Shown here: positions 8,799-17,989 of the stretch, in pieces
Layout: each line of letters starts with the position of its first letter
Numbering within the stretch: position 1 is the first letter of the stretch
NCBI GenBank assembly: GCA_963763575.1
Contig: CAVXPD010000017.1
Span: forward strand, 124,001 to 188,000
Reading direction: 5' to 3'
Origin: Bog-473 sp963763575
Lineage (GTDB): Bacteria > Actinomycetota > Acidimicrobiia > Acidimicrobiales > RAAP-2
DNA: 64,000 nucleotides
Program-made: the position numbers and the translations under genes
The notes under the pieces: model-generated
Databases searched by the model: none
Seen by the model: the letters and a program-made list of their open reading frames with translations, nothing else
What the model was told of the DNA's origin: nothing

Positions 8799-10466
8799 CT
8801 AGCGCTTGCGCTTGCCCTTGCTCTTGCGCGGACGCGGTCCGGCCGGGGCCGGCCGACCGCCGGGAGTCGGCGTCGGCGTCGACGCCTGCCCACCGGACCC
8901 ACTGGACCCGCTGGACCCGCCGGACCCACCAGCCGGGCGGTCCATCACCGCGGTCCCCGTCGACGTCCCGGCTCCTCCGCCCCCGCCTGCGCCGTCTCCT
9001 CCCCCGGGCCGGTTGGCCGAGCCCGGACGGATGAGGCCACTGCGCCTGCTGGCGCCGGGCTTCGGCGCGGCAGGGGCACCCTCCCCCGCCCCGGCCCGGC
9101 TCACCTGGCCGGAGGCGGCCACGCTGATCTGGGTGTTCATGGTCGCGGCGTCGACGGCGGAGTAGAACGCCCCGCTGTCGCCCCGCTTGGCCAGCCGGCT
9201 GGCGACCGCGACCCAGCGATCCTCCCGCTCCTTCATCATGCAGAGGACCGGTGCGGCGATGAAGATCGACGAGTACGCCCCCGACAGCAGGCCGACGAAG
9301 AGGGCGAGACCGTACGACTGCAGCGTGGTGGCGCCGAGCAGGTTCGAGCCGATGAGGAGGACGGCGAGCACCGGGAGGATCGCCACGGCGGACGTGTTGA
9401 TGGAGCGGGCCAGCGTCTGGTTCATCGACAGGTTGATGAGCTGGGGGTAGGTGAGTCGGCCGCTGGCGCCGATCCCGCGTGTGTTGTCGCGCACCCGGTC
9501 GAACACGACGACCGTGTCGTAGAGGGAATACCCCAGGATGGTCAGGATGGCGACCACGGTGTCCGGGGTGACCTGGAAGTTGAAGATCGAGTAGATGCCG
9601 ACCGCGACGAGGACGTCGTGGACCATCGCGATGAAGGCGGCCGCCGCCATCTTCGGCTCGAAGCGGATGCTGATGTAGATACCGACGACGACGAAGAAGA
9701 TGATCAGTGCCTTGATGGCGTCGTTCGTGATCCCCTGACCCCAGGTCGGGCCCACCGTGGTGATGCTGACCTTGTCCGTCACGGTCTTCGGCACCGAATC
9801 GGCCGGCGACGTGGTCGTGGTCGTGGTGGCGCCGGTCGCAGCGCCGGTCGCGGCACCCGCCTTCGCGGTGGTCGTCGTCGCGTGAGCGGTCGTCGTGGTG
9901 GTGCTGGCCGGGGTGGCCGGCCCGTGACCGGCGGTGAGCTCGGTCATCGCCTTGACCACGTTCTGGCTGATCTGGTTCTGGTTGGCCTGGGACAGCTTGT
10001 TCAGGTCGGACTGGACCTCCAGGGTCTGCCGGCTCCCGCTGCCGAGCAGCTCGACGGTGGGGTCGACCAGGCCGGTGCCCTTCATGGCGTCGACCGCCTG
10101 GGTCTGGGTCACGCCCGGGGCGGCGATCGTCCACTCGGTGCCACCCTTGAACTCGATGCCCAGGTTCAGCCCGCCGCGCAGGATGATCGAGACGATCCCG
10201 AGCACGATGATGAGCGTGGAGACGGCGAACCAGATGCGCCGTTTTCCTACGAAGTCGAAGCGGGTCTCGCCACGATAGAGCCGAGCGATGGGGCCGTGAC
10301 CCCGCGGCGGCTTGGCCAGCAGCGCGCGGGCCGCATCGTCGAGAGTGACGCGCTCGTCCTCGTCGAGGTCCTCCGTGTCGACGCCCTCCTCGAACTCGGA
10401 GACCTCCTCTTCGCTGACGTCGTCGAGGGCACTGCCGTCGCCGGAGCGGGACTCGTCGTCGGTCAC
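8799..10466 (-). CDS. secF: Protein translocase subunit SecF with Thr-rich periplasmic insert and long basic tail
   Basis: Proton-driven partner of SecD that helps exported proteins leave the Sec channel. Six membrane segments are expected; the first follows FDFVGKRRIWF (~residues 70-100) and leads into GGLNLGIEFKGGTEW. The SecF signature region (VHDVLVAVGIYSIF, GYSLYDTVVVFDRVRDN) is clear. Unusual features are an acidic N-terminus (~1-45), a Thr/Ala-rich insertion in the periplasmic domain (codons near 9785-9925) and a ~140-residue Gly/Pro/Ser-rich C-terminus ending RKSKGKRKR. The length, 555 aa, is far above typical SecF (~300-440). GTG overlaps the secD stop (GTGA). Confidence 0.95.
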   Translation of the reverse strand: MTDDESRSGDGSALDDVSEEEVSEFEEGVDTEDLDEDERVTLDDAARALLAKPPRGHGPIARLYRGETRFDFVGKRRIWFAVSTLIIVLGIVSIILRGGLNLGIEFKGGTEWTIAAPGVTQTQAVDAMKGTGLVDPTVELLGSGSRQTLEVQSDLNKLSQANQNQISQNVVKAMTELTAGHGPATPASTTTTTAHATTTTAKAGAATGAATGATTTTTTSPADSVPKTVTDKVSITTVGPTWGQGITNDAIKALIIFFVVVGIYISIRFEPKMAAAAFIAMVHDVLVAVGIYSIFNFQVTPDTVVAILTILGYSLYDTVVVFDRVRDNTRGIGASGRLTYPQLINLSMNQTLARSINTSAVAILPVLAVLLIGSNLLGATTLQSYGLALFVGLLSGAYSSIFIAAPVLCMMKEREDRWVAVASRLAKRGDSGAFYSAVDAATMNTQISVAASGQVSRAGAGEGAPAAPKPGASRRSGLIRPGSANRPGGGDGAGGGGGAGTSTGTAVMDRPAGGSGGSSGSSGSGGQASTPTPTPGGRPAPAGPRPRKSKGKRKR

Positions 10467-12088
10467 GCGCCACCTCCGCCGCCGGCGCCCACCGGGACCG
10501 TACCGGCCGGGCTCGAGGCCTGCAGCCCGGTGGCGATGCTGAACGCGCCGGTGCCCTGCAGGCGCGGGCTCTGGCCGAGCAGGATGACGAGCGGCCGGGT
10601 GTAGAACCAGGTCACGACCATGTCCATGATGGTCGAGAGGCCGAGGAAGAACGCAAAGCCCTTTACGTTGCCGATGGCGACGAAGTAGAGGACGATCGCC
10701 GCGATCAATGACACGAAGTCAGCGGCCCACACCGTCCGCCAGGCGCTCTTGAAGCCTCGGTCGACCGACGTGCGGACGGAACGGCCGGATCTCGTTTCGT
10801 CTTTCAATCGCTCGAAATAGACGATGTACGAGTCGACGGTGATGCCGATGGACACGATCAGGCCCGTGATCCCCGCCAGGTCGAAGCTCGGCGCGACCGA
10901 GGTGTGCCCCAGCGCCGAGATGATGGCCCACAGCACCATCGCGGTGAGCACGAGTCCCGACACGACCACCAGTCCCAGGGCCCGGTAGTAGAGCAGGATG
11001 TAGAGCAGCACGAGGATCAGACCGACGATGCCGGCGCCGAGCCCCGCCACCAGGGCCGAGTGGCCGAGCGTGGCCGACACCGTCTCGGAGGTCGCCGCCT
11101 TGAGCGTGACCGGCAGTGCGCCGTAGTTCATGGCCTGCGCCAGGTTCTGTGCGTCGGACTGGGTCAGGTTGCCGGAGATCTCGCCCTGGCCGTTGAACGA
11201 GGTGAAGCCCGTCTGGGTGGGCTGGATGATCGGCGCCGAGTAGACGACCCCGTCGAGCTCGATGCCGAGCAGCTGGTGGAAGTTCTCCTGGGCCACCTTG
11301 TCCCACAGCTGCGAGTTGGCCTGACCGGCGAGGGAGTAGTTGACGACCCACGCGCCGGTCTGGTTCTGCGTCGCCTGGGCGCTGCCGATGGAGTGGCCCG
11401 TCATCTCGGAGGGGCCGAGCACGTAGCGCTGGCCCCCGTTGGCGCTGCCGGTCGTCGAGAGCCCCGGCAGCAGCACGGTGCTGTTCTCGTAGTTCGGCTT
11501 CTCGACGCTGGTCGAGGGATTGGCCTCGTACTGGGGGTCCGGGGGCACGTTGTTGGACGAATAGCCCTGGACCGAGTTGTTCGGCGTGACGCCCAGGTTC
11601 GACGCGGTCAGCTGGTACGACGACGAACACGAGGGGACGGTGCCGACGCCCCGCGGGGGCACGTAATTCTTGGGCGCGTTCTTCGGCACCCCCTCGGGGT
11701 AGGCGAAGCACTCGACGGGCCGGAAGTACATGCGCGCCGTCTGCCCGATCTGGTTGAGCACCTGCTGCGCATCGGTGACGCCGGGGATGGACACCGAGAT
11801 CTGGTTCGTGCCGCTCGTCTGCACCTGGGCGCCCGACACGCCCAGGCCGTTCACGCGCATGTTCAAGATGTTGACCGTCTCGTTGAGATCCGCCTGCGAG
11901 ACGTGGTTCCCCTCAGCGGTGTAGACGACCGATACGCCGCCGGCCAGGTCGAGACCGAGGCGCGGCGACCACCGAACGGCAAAGACGGCGGCGAACGACC
12001 CCAGGGCGATCGCCACCACCACCAGCACGCTGATCAGAAGGTTGCGACGCTGGCGCCGCTGCGCCCGACCCCCTGACTTGGGGCTCAC
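10463..12088 (-). CDS. secD: Protein translocase subunit SecD
   Basis: Large-periplasmic-domain subunit of the SecDF accessory complex, 541 aa. An N-terminal membrane segment (~17-37) leads to LGLDLAGGVSVVY, the P1 domain, and after residue ~340 five membrane helices with the conserved block ITGLIVSIGITVDSYIVYFERLKDE, where the proton-relay Asp resides. A Ser/Asn/Tyr-rich stretch in P1 (around 11400-11600) is longer than in E. coli. The GTG start overlaps the yajC stop by GTGA, making yajC-secD-secF a tightly coupled unit. Confidence 0.96.
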   Translation of the reverse strand: MSPKSGGRAQRRQRRNLLISVLVVVAIALGSFAAVFAVRWSPRLGLDLAGGVSVVYTAEGNHVSQADLNETVNILNMRVNGLGVSGAQVQTSGTNQISVSIPGVTDAQQVLNQIGQTARMYFRPVECFAYPEGVPKNAPKNYVPPRGVGTVPSCSSSYQLTASNLGVTPNNSVQGYSSNNVPPDPQYEANPSTSVEKPNYENSTVLLPGLSTTGSANGGQRYVLGPSEMTGHSIGSAQATQNQTGAWVVNYSLAGQANSQLWDKVAQENFHQLLGIELDGVVYSAPIIQPTQTGFTSFNGQGEISGNLTQSDAQNLAQAMNYGALPVTLKAATSETVSATLGHSALVAGLGAGIVGLILVLLYILLYYRALGLVVVSGLVLTAMVLWAIISALGHTSVAPSFDLAGITGLIVSIGITVDSYIVYFERLKDETRSGRSVRTSVDRGFKSAWRTVWAADFVSLIAAIVLYFVAIGNVKGFAFFLGLSTIMDMVVTWFYTRPLVILLGQSPRLQGTGAFSIATGLQASSPAGTVPVGAGGGGGA

Positions 12089-12609
12089 GCCTCTTCGGCC
12101 TCCGCTCCGTGCTCGCCCTTGCTCGTGGCCTCGTCGCCGCCGACGTCGTCGATGTCGCTCCCGCGGTCTTGGGCGGCGCCGTTGTCGCTGTGTTGGTTGG
12201 TCGCCCTCCGGACATCATTGACCGGTTCGTCGCCGACCCTGATGTCCTCGATCGGTTCGATCTTCTTGGCGATGGCCTGACGGAGGAGGACGATGCGAGT
12301 CGGCTGAGGTCCGTCCAGGTTGCCGTCGTCTCCCAAGGCCCCCGTGATGATCGTGTAGCGGTCGCCGTGGACTTCGATGACGGTGCCGATGATGCCCCCG
12401 ATCGTCTGCACCTCGTCTCCAACCTCGATCCCTGAGCCCTGGGCCTGCCGCGCTGCCTGCGACTTGCGCTGCTGGGGCCGGATGAAGAAGAAGTACCCCA
12501 GGACCCCGATCGCGAGCAGCGGCAGCAGGGTGAAGACCGCGCTGTTGGAGGACGAGGACTTGGAGGCGGCGACGAGGGCGAGGTGGGCCAGCGACGACGA
12601 AGGTGTCAT
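12085..12609 (-). CDS. yajC: Preprotein translocase subunit YajC
   Basis: Small single-pass partner of SecDF, 174 aa. One membrane helix (residues ~25-43, FTLLPLLAIGVLGYFFFI) is followed by the family signature RPQQRKSQA and a YajC beta-domain (EVGDEVQTIGGIIGTV). The C-terminal ~70 residues are acidic and low-complexity, making it longer than the usual ~110 aa. ATG 12609 is preceded by AAGGA with seven-base spacing. First gene of the yajC-secDF operon. Confidence 0.93.
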   Translation of the reverse strand: MTPSSSLAHLALVAASKSSSSNSAVFTLLPLLAIGVLGYFFFIRPQQRKSQAARQAQGSGIEVGDEVQTIGGIIGTVIEVHGDRYTIITGALGDDGNLDGPQPTRIVLLRQAIAKKIEPIEDIRVGDEPVNDVRRATNQHSDNGAAQDRGSDIDDVGGDEATSKGEHGAEAEEA

Positions 12610-12646
12610 GGGGAGATCCTTGGACCTGTGAGGGTTGCGAACTGCC

Positions 12647-12652
12647 AGAGTA
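12647..12652 (-). promoter_or_regulatory. Candidate -10 box for yajC-secDF
   Basis: TACTCT about 38 bp upstream of the yajC ATG, leaving a ~30-nt leader that contains the Shine-Dalgarno. No convincing -35. Confidence 0.4.
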
Positions 12653-12789
12653 GTGCCTGGATTCACGCTCTCTCGGGCGGCCACCTGCACACGACGAGGA
12701 CGCACCCCCTCCGCACGGCCGGTGCGGCTTGCGCCCCAGGTCCGGGGGCCCGGAATGCGCCGGGGGCCGGCCTCGCCGGGCCGCGCCGT

Positions 12790-12812
12790 CGAGGGCCGAG
12801 GATCGGCCCTCG
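12790..12812. other. Perfect 10-bp hairpin
   Basis: CGAGGGCCGA and TCGGCCCTCG pair fully around a GGA loop. There is no T-run on either side, so it is a structural element rather than a standard intrinsic terminator. Confidence 0.6.
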
Positions 12813-13122
12813 TGCCAATTCCCCGTGGACTGCCACGTCCGCCGCAGAGGCCACTCCCGTTCAGCGGTGGCGTGCAGTGCCTCGGGGCGGGGACAAGGGC
12901 GGAGTGGTGGCCGTATCGCGAAAGATTCGGTAGTCCGGACGGGACCCCGCGTCGGGCAACCGAACCGCAACCCAAAGTGGACCTCATTTGCGACTACGGC
13001 CCGGCAGAGTATTCGCAGCAACACAACACCCTCTTGGTGATGGCCGTTCGGAGGGGGGCGGCCAAGGGTGGGAGTCCGGTGAAGGGGAGCGGATTCTCAC
13101 GGGGGAACACCGGGCGGAAGAT

Positions 13123-13208
13123 GGATGAAAGATGCGCCGGCCTGGTGTCGTCGTCGGTCGGAGTGATCCGGGGGGAGCCGACGACCCGGGCCGGCGCATC
13201 TTTCGTCT
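13123..13208. terminator. Long hairpin, bidirectional-terminator-like
   Basis: The arms AAAGATGCGCCGGCC (13128-13142) and its exact complement (13189-13203) extend imperfectly outward, and an inner 8-bp stem pairs GTCGTCGG (13150-13157) with CCGACGAC (13178-13185). Read rightward the stem ends in TTTCGTCTGT; read leftward, in TTTCATCC. Neither flanking gene is transcribed toward it. Confidence 0.5.
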
Positions 13209-13407
13209 GTCGGTCAACACCGCCCGCGCGACGCCCCGTGCCGAGCCGCCCGCCCTTCGCCCGATCACCCGATGACCACCAGGTGGTGTCCGTCGGGCGG
13301 GGCTCGCGGGCCTCGATTTGCCGATCCGGGAGACGTTTTCATCCCCCACCAGCCCCTTCGCGATCGGGCTGACGTCGCGACTGGCGCTGGATCGCCCTCT
13401 CCCCCAG

Positions 13408-13413
13408 TACAGT
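13408..13413 (+). promoter_or_regulatory. -10 box of the response regulator gene
   Basis: TACAGT ten bases before the ATG at 13424; no Shine-Dalgarno between, so a near-leaderless transcript is likely. Confidence 0.5.
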
Positions 13414-13423
13414 TGCAGGCCGA

Positions 13424-14122
13424 ATGCGTGACGGTCACATCTCCGTGTTGGTCATCGAGGACGAGGCCGACATCCGCCAGCTGCTGCGGACCCTCCTCGA
13501 ACGGGAGGGCTTCACCGTCTCGGAGGCCGTCGAGGGGCGTGACGGCGTCCGCCAGTTCCACCAGAGCCACCCCGACATCGTGGTCCTGGACATCGGCCTG
13601 CCCGACCTCGACGGATGGCAGGTGCTCGAACGCATCCGGGACATGAGCGACACGCCGGTGCTCATGTTGACGGCGTTCGGGACCGAACGGGACAAGGTGC
13701 GAGGGCTCAACGCGGGCGCCGACGACTACCTGACAAAGCCCTTCAGCCGGGTCGAGCTCCTCGCCCGCATCCAGGCCATCAGCCGCCGCCAGGTGTCCAG
13801 TCGTGACCCCGTCACCAGATTCGACGACGGCACGCTCCAGGTGGACTTCGCCCACCAATCGGTCACGGTCGACGGCAACGCCATCGTCCTGACCCCCACC
13901 GAATACCGCCTGCTGGCCACGCTCGCACGGCATCAGGGACAGGTGCTCTCGTCCGACCAGCTCATCGAGCTGGCCTGGGACGACCCCAGCGGGCTCGCAC
14001 CTTCGAGGGTCAAGTACGCCGTGCTGCGCCTTCGGCGCAAGCTCGGGTGGGAAGAAGGGGACGACTCCCCGATCGAGACGGTGCGGGGTTTCGGGTACCG
14101 CTACCGCGCCCGGGCGCGGTGA
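13424..14122 (+). CDS. OmpR/PhoB-family response regulator
   Basis: Transcription factor of a two-component pair, 232 aa. The receiver domain (residues 8-120) has the acidic pair E12/D13, phospho-acceptor D56 in VVLDIGLPD, and the conserved Lys in YLTKPFS. The C-terminal winged helix (~140-230) has LTPTEYRLLATLARHQGQVLSSDQL and ends VRGFGYRYRAR, typical of the OmpR/PhoB group. Its TGA overlaps the kinase GTG (GTGA), so both are translated together. The pair sits between blocks that are usually closer together (ruvCAB and yajC-secDF). Signal and targets are unknown. Confidence 0.93.
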   Translation: MRDGHISVLVIEDEADIRQLLRTLLEREGFTVSEAVEGRDGVRQFHQSHPDIVVLDIGLPDLDGWQVLERIRDMSDTPVLMLTAFGTERDKVRGLNAGADDYLTKPFSRVELLARIQAISRRQVSSRDPVTRFDDGTLQVDFAHQSVTVDGNAIVLTPTEYRLLATLARHQGQVLSSDQLIELAWDDPSGLAPSRVKYAVLRLRRKLGWEEGDDSPIETVRGFGYRYRARAR

Positions 14123-16007
14123 GCGAGCCGCCCCGAACCCGGCCCGACTTCCCGGGGCGTCGCGATCCGCAGATGCCCGAGACATCACTGCGGGATTTCA
14201 CCGGCGTCATGCGCGTGCGGCTCCCCGTCTTCGCCCTTGTCGTCATCGGCACGGTGCTCATCGCGGTCATCCCGTTCCCCCACGACGCCCGCAGGGAGAT
14301 CTCCATCGCCGGCGTGCTCTTCTTCGCGCTCGTGGCCGCGGCGATTCTCGTCCCGTGGGAGCGTCTGCCGGACTGGGCGTCGCTCATCATCCCCGTCGGC
14401 TACATCGCCGTCATCGCCATCATCCGCGACGCGCAGGGCGGCAGTCACTCGGGTCTCGTCGTCGTCTATCTGGTCCCCATCCTCTGGCTCGCCCTCTACG
14501 GGCGGCGGCTCCACCTGGTCGTGGGCCTCTTCTGCATGGACATGGCACTCTTGCTGCCGCTGCTCATCGTGGGCCCACCGGACTACCCGACTCTCGAATG
14601 GCGGCAAGTCGTGGTGATGGCGACCGTCACGACGCTCGTGGCGTCGACCATCTACACGATGGTCTCGCGACACCGAGCCGACCTCAGCGACCTGGCCCAA
14701 CAGTCCCGCATCGCACGGCGTAACGCGCGCGAGGCCGACTACGCCCGTGACCGGCTCGAGACGCTGCTCCGAGCCGCCACGGGTAGCGCCATCATGGGCG
14801 TCGACCCTGCGGGGACCGTGACGTTCTTCTCGGCCGGCGCCGAGCAGATGCTCGGCTACCTGGCGTCCGAGGTGGTGGGCGTCCACTCCATCGCGGACTT
14901 CATCGACCCCGCGCAGATCGACGAGCGGCGCCAGACGATCGACAGCATGCGCACGGCCCCGGACCCAATGGACGCCGAGACGGCCGCCGAAGTGCCCTGG
15001 ACCGCCACCCGCAAGGACGGGCAGCAGCGACGCTGCGTCGTCCGGGTGCGGGCGCTTCCCGTCCCCGCGCCCGATCCGACGCTCCCCGGGGAGGGCGAGG
15101 AGACCCAGGATCCGGCGCACGCGCACACCGATCGTCCGGGCGAGGTGGGCGACGCCTTCGCCCCGGCGAACGGTGGCTACGTCGTGGTGGCGATCGACGT
15201 CACCGAGCGCGAGCAGCTTGCCGCCGACCGCGAGCGACTCTTCGCCATCCAGAAAGAGGTCACGCAGTCGTTGATCGAACAGAACGACCGGCTCCGGGAG
15301 CTGACCCAGATGAAGGACGACGTCGTGGCGACGGTGTCGCACGAATTGCGTACGCCCATCACCTCCATCCGCGGCTTCGTCGAGCTGCTCCTCGACGCGC
15401 ACTCGGACCTCACCGAGGACCAGATGCGGATGCTGCAGACGATCGAGCGCAATGCCGAGCACCTGCAGCGGGTGGCCGAGGACCTCCTGGCCGACCCCGG
15501 GGCCGGGCGCGGGCTCCGTGTCGCCTTCACCGAGCTGGATCTGTACCACCTGGCGGAGGAGGCGGTCCTGGCCATCCAGACGTCGGCGACGGTGTCCGGC
15601 ATCGTGCTCACAATGGAGCCGGGCTCCGAGGTCCCGATCTTCGGCGACACCCACCGCCTGCACCAGTTGCTGGGCAACCTCCTGTCGAACGCCATCAAAT
15701 TCTCCCCGCGCGGGGGCGCGTCCACGTGATCGTCGACAGCTTCGACTCGTACGCCCGGGTGCAGGTGCTCGACGAAGGGTCCGGCATCCCCCGGAGCGAG
15801 CGCGACCAGCTCTTCGAGCGCTTCTACCGCCTCGCCTCCTCCACCGAGATGGGTGTCCCGGGCACCGGCCTCGGCCTCGCCATCGCGAAGTCCGTGGCCG
15901 AAGCCCACGAGGGCTTCGTCGACATCGTCGACACGCCCGGCTGGTCGACCACGTTCCGCGTGTTCCTCCCTCTGCGTACGACCGCAGCGTCGACGCGGAC
16001 CGCCTGA
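14119..16007 (+). CDS. PAS-containing sensor histidine kinase, interrupted by a one-base frameshift
   Basis: Membrane sensor kinase partner of the preceding regulator. Hydrophobic segments between residues ~35 and 180 form about five or six membrane helices, followed by a short coil and a PAS domain (~220-370, ATGSAIMGVDPAGTVTFF). HisKA carries the phosphorylated His (VSHELRTP, H408); the ATPase domain has the N box NLLSNAIKFSP, G1 DEGSGIP, F box FERFYR and G2 GTGLGLAIAKS. The frame breaks at the G5 run 15712-15716, just after the N box; one extra G restores a 629-aa protein. GTG 14119 overlaps the regulator stop. Likely a homopolymer error, since both halves are fully conserved. Confidence 0.9.
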
Positions 16008-16019
16008 GCTCGCCGGGAC

Positions 16020-16039
16020 GCGGGGCGCGCACGCCCCGT
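16020..16039. terminator. Hairpin between convergent genes
   Basis: GGGGCG (16022-16027) pairs with CGCCCC (16032-16037) around CGCA, extended by one C-G pair, in the 47-bp gap between the kinase stop and the stop of the convergent ABC exporter. A weak T-tract makes it a tentative shared terminator. Confidence 0.4.
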
Positions 16040-16054
16040 CGCCCCGACCAGCCG

Positions 16055-17845
16055 CTACGCCGCCAGGAAGCCTCCCGACTGGTGCTCCCAGAGCCGGCCG
16101 TAGACGCCCGCTCGTGCGAGCAGCTCGGCGTGCGTGCCCTGCTCGACGACCCGGCCGTGGTCCAGGACCACGATGCGGTCCAAGCGCGCGATCGTCGCCA
16201 GACGGTGCGCGACCACCAGCGCCGTGGTGCCCTCCATGAGGTGCCACAGCGCCTCTTGGACCAACGACTCCGATTCGGAGTCGAGCGCCGAGGTGGCCTC
16301 GTCGAGGACCAGGACCTTGGCCCCCTTCGCCATGGCCTGCGCGATGGCCACGCGCTGGCGCTGCCCGCCCGAGAGCTTCATGCCGCGCTCCCCCACCACC
16401 GTCTCGTAGCCGGCGGGCAACCGCTCCACGAACTCGTCGACGCGGGCGGCACGACCGACGGACCGCACGAGGTCCATGTCGACGCCGTTGTCCGGGTCGA
16501 GCCCGTAGCAGATGTTCTCCGCGATGGTCCGGTGCAGCATCTGGGGGTCCTGCGGGACGTAGGCGATGTGTCGTCGCAGTGACTGCTGCGCCACCCCGGC
16601 GACGTCCTGGCCGTCGATGGCGATCTCGCCCCCGTCGCGGTCGGCGAAACGCAACAACAGCTTGGTCAGCGTCGTCTTGCCCGACCCCGAAGGACCGACG
16701 AGCCCGACGTGCTCCCCGGGCTCGATGCGGAGATCGAGCCCGTCGAACAGGGGTGCCCGGTCCACGTAGGCGAAGCGCAGCCTGCGGAAGTCCACCCGGC
16801 CGTGCGGCACCTCCAGGTCAGGCGCGCCGGGGACGTCGACGATGTCGGGCTGGGTCGCGGCGATGCCGGCGAACTTGGCGCAGCGCCCGATGGCCCGTGA
16901 CATCAACCGGATGAACTCGAACGACTCCTCCAGGCTGGTGCCGACGAACGTGGCGTAGAACAAGATCAGGTACACCACTCCGGCCGCCGCCACATGGTGC
17001 AGCGCCAACACGACCCCGACGGCGACCGCCGCCCAGTTGAAGAAGGCCATGGCGGACTCCATCTGGAGACGGGTCGTCGTGAAGACGCGACGGGCCCGGA
17101 AATCGGCGCTCAGCGAATCACCGACCAGGGAGCCGACGTTGCCTCGCTCGCGGTCCTCGGCGGCCTGGGACCGCACCGTGGTCAGGTTCGAGATCGTGTC
17201 GGCGATGACCCCGGTGGCCCTCGAGTGAGCGTCGGAGAACTCCTTCTCCGCCGCGACCACACGGGCCATCCGCTGGTGCAGCACCAGCACGAAGACGCTG
17301 ACGAGTCCCGCCATGACCAGCGCGACGGGCCAGGCCACGATCCCGAGCACGACGATGGCCCCGAGGGTGGTCACGCTGATGCGCAGGATCCCCCAGACCA
17401 TCGCTTCGATCAGCTCGACGAAGGCCCAGGTCGACGTCTCGAGTGTGGCGATCACCTCGCCCGAGGGGCGGTCCGTGTGCCAGCCGTGGCTGAGCCCGAT
17501 CAGATGGTCGTAACCGTTGGTGATGGCGCGGCCGAAGGAGCGCAGCGTGGCGCCCCAGTTGAGCCACCCGCCGATCCGGCCGAAGACGGTCGCGGCCACC
17601 AGCACCACTGCGTAGGCGACGACGAGGGGCGCGAAGGAGCTCACGCTGTCGTCCGGGCTGTGGTCGGCGATGTGACCGAGGAGGTCGGCGAAGATCAACG
17701 GAGCCGCGACGGCGTTGGCCAGCGTGCCCAGCACGATGGCGGCGGCGCTGCCTGCGAACGCGGCGCGGTCGGGCTCCATCTGGCGCCAGCAGTACGCCAG
17801 AGTCGCTTTGGTCGAAGCATTTGGGAAGAGGGTGCGTTCACCCAT
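16055..17845 (-). CDS. ABC exporter, fused permease-ATPase
   Basis: Half-transporter of the lipid/drug/peptide exporter type, 596 aa, acting as a dimer. Six membrane helices span residues ~25-320. The ATPase domain has Walker A GPSGSGKTT, Q-loop YVPQDPQM, signature LSGGQRQR, Walker B VLVLDEATSALD and H-loop VVAHRLAT. No C39 peptidase domain is present, so a leader-cleaving bacteriocin exporter is unlikely. ATG 17845 has AGGAGA at good spacing. It lies downstream of a 41-codon ORF and a hairpin that may form its leader. Substrate unknown. Confidence 0.93.
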   Translation of the reverse strand: MGERTLFPNASTKATLAYCWRQMEPDRAAFAGSAAAIVLGTLANAVAAPLIFADLLGHIADHSPDDSVSSFAPLVVAYAVVLVAATVFGRIGGWLNWGATLRSFGRAITNGYDHLIGLSHGWHTDRPSGEVIATLETSTWAFVELIEAMVWGILRISVTTLGAIVVLGIVAWPVALVMAGLVSVFVLVLHQRMARVVAAEKEFSDAHSRATGVIADTISNLTTVRSQAAEDRERGNVGSLVGDSLSADFRARRVFTTTRLQMESAMAFFNWAAVAVGVVLALHHVAAAGVVYLILFYATFVGTSLEESFEFIRLMSRAIGRCAKFAGIAATQPDIVDVPGAPDLEVPHGRVDFRRLRFAYVDRAPLFDGLDLRIEPGEHVGLVGPSGSGKTTLTKLLLRFADRDGGEIAIDGQDVAGVAQQSLRRHIAYVPQDPQMLHRTIAENICYGLDPDNGVDMDLVRSVGRAARVDEFVERLPAGYETVVGERGMKLSGGQRQRVAIAQAMAKGAKVLVLDEATSALDSESESLVQEALWHLMEGTTALVVAHRLATIARLDRIVVLDHGRVVEQGTHAELLARAGVYGRLWEHQSGGFLAA

Positions 17846-17920
17846 GGCAATCTCCTGATCGGAGCGTCGAGCGGATCGGACACGGGGCGCACGGACGTGC
17901 GCGACGGGGGCTCAGCCTGC

Positions 17921-17960
17921 GAGAAGACGGGTCGGCGGGCTCCGAGGCCCGCCTGGGCGT
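17921..17960 (-). other. Hairpin in the leader of the ABC exporter
   Basis: GGCGGGC and GCCCGCC pair perfectly around TCCGAG, between the short upstream ORF and the exporter start. It has no following U-run, so attenuation is only a possibility. Confidence 0.35.
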
Positions 17961-17989
17961 TCAGCCCCCTGGGAGTGGACTGGCCGGCG

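Larger units (their letters stand above)
12653..13407. other. 0.75-kb divergent intergenic region with strong hairpins, no convincing gene
   Basis: Lies between yajC (leftward) and the response regulator (rightward). Open frames crossing it lack start signals and family features. It contains a 10-bp hairpin at 12790-12812 and a long inverted repeat at 13123-13208, plus GC-rich palindromic stretches around 12745-12785. An unannotated small RNA is the best explanation I can offer for these structures. Confidence 0.6.

Noticed and set aside
7416..10604. 1062-codon open frame on the plus strand
   Set aside because: It lies entirely antisense to rel and secF, which have clear family motifs. Long antisense frames are expected in DNA this GC-rich.
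13090..13120. GGGGGAAC motif reminiscent of a c-di-AMP (ydaO) riboswitch core
   Set aside because: The other conserved ydaO segments and pseudoknot partners are absent, and the element is not next to a typical target gene.
12635..13372. 245-codon plus frame across the divergent gap
   Set aside because: It has no ribosome-binding site, runs through both hairpins and shows Arg/Pro-rich composition typical of unread GC-rich DNA.
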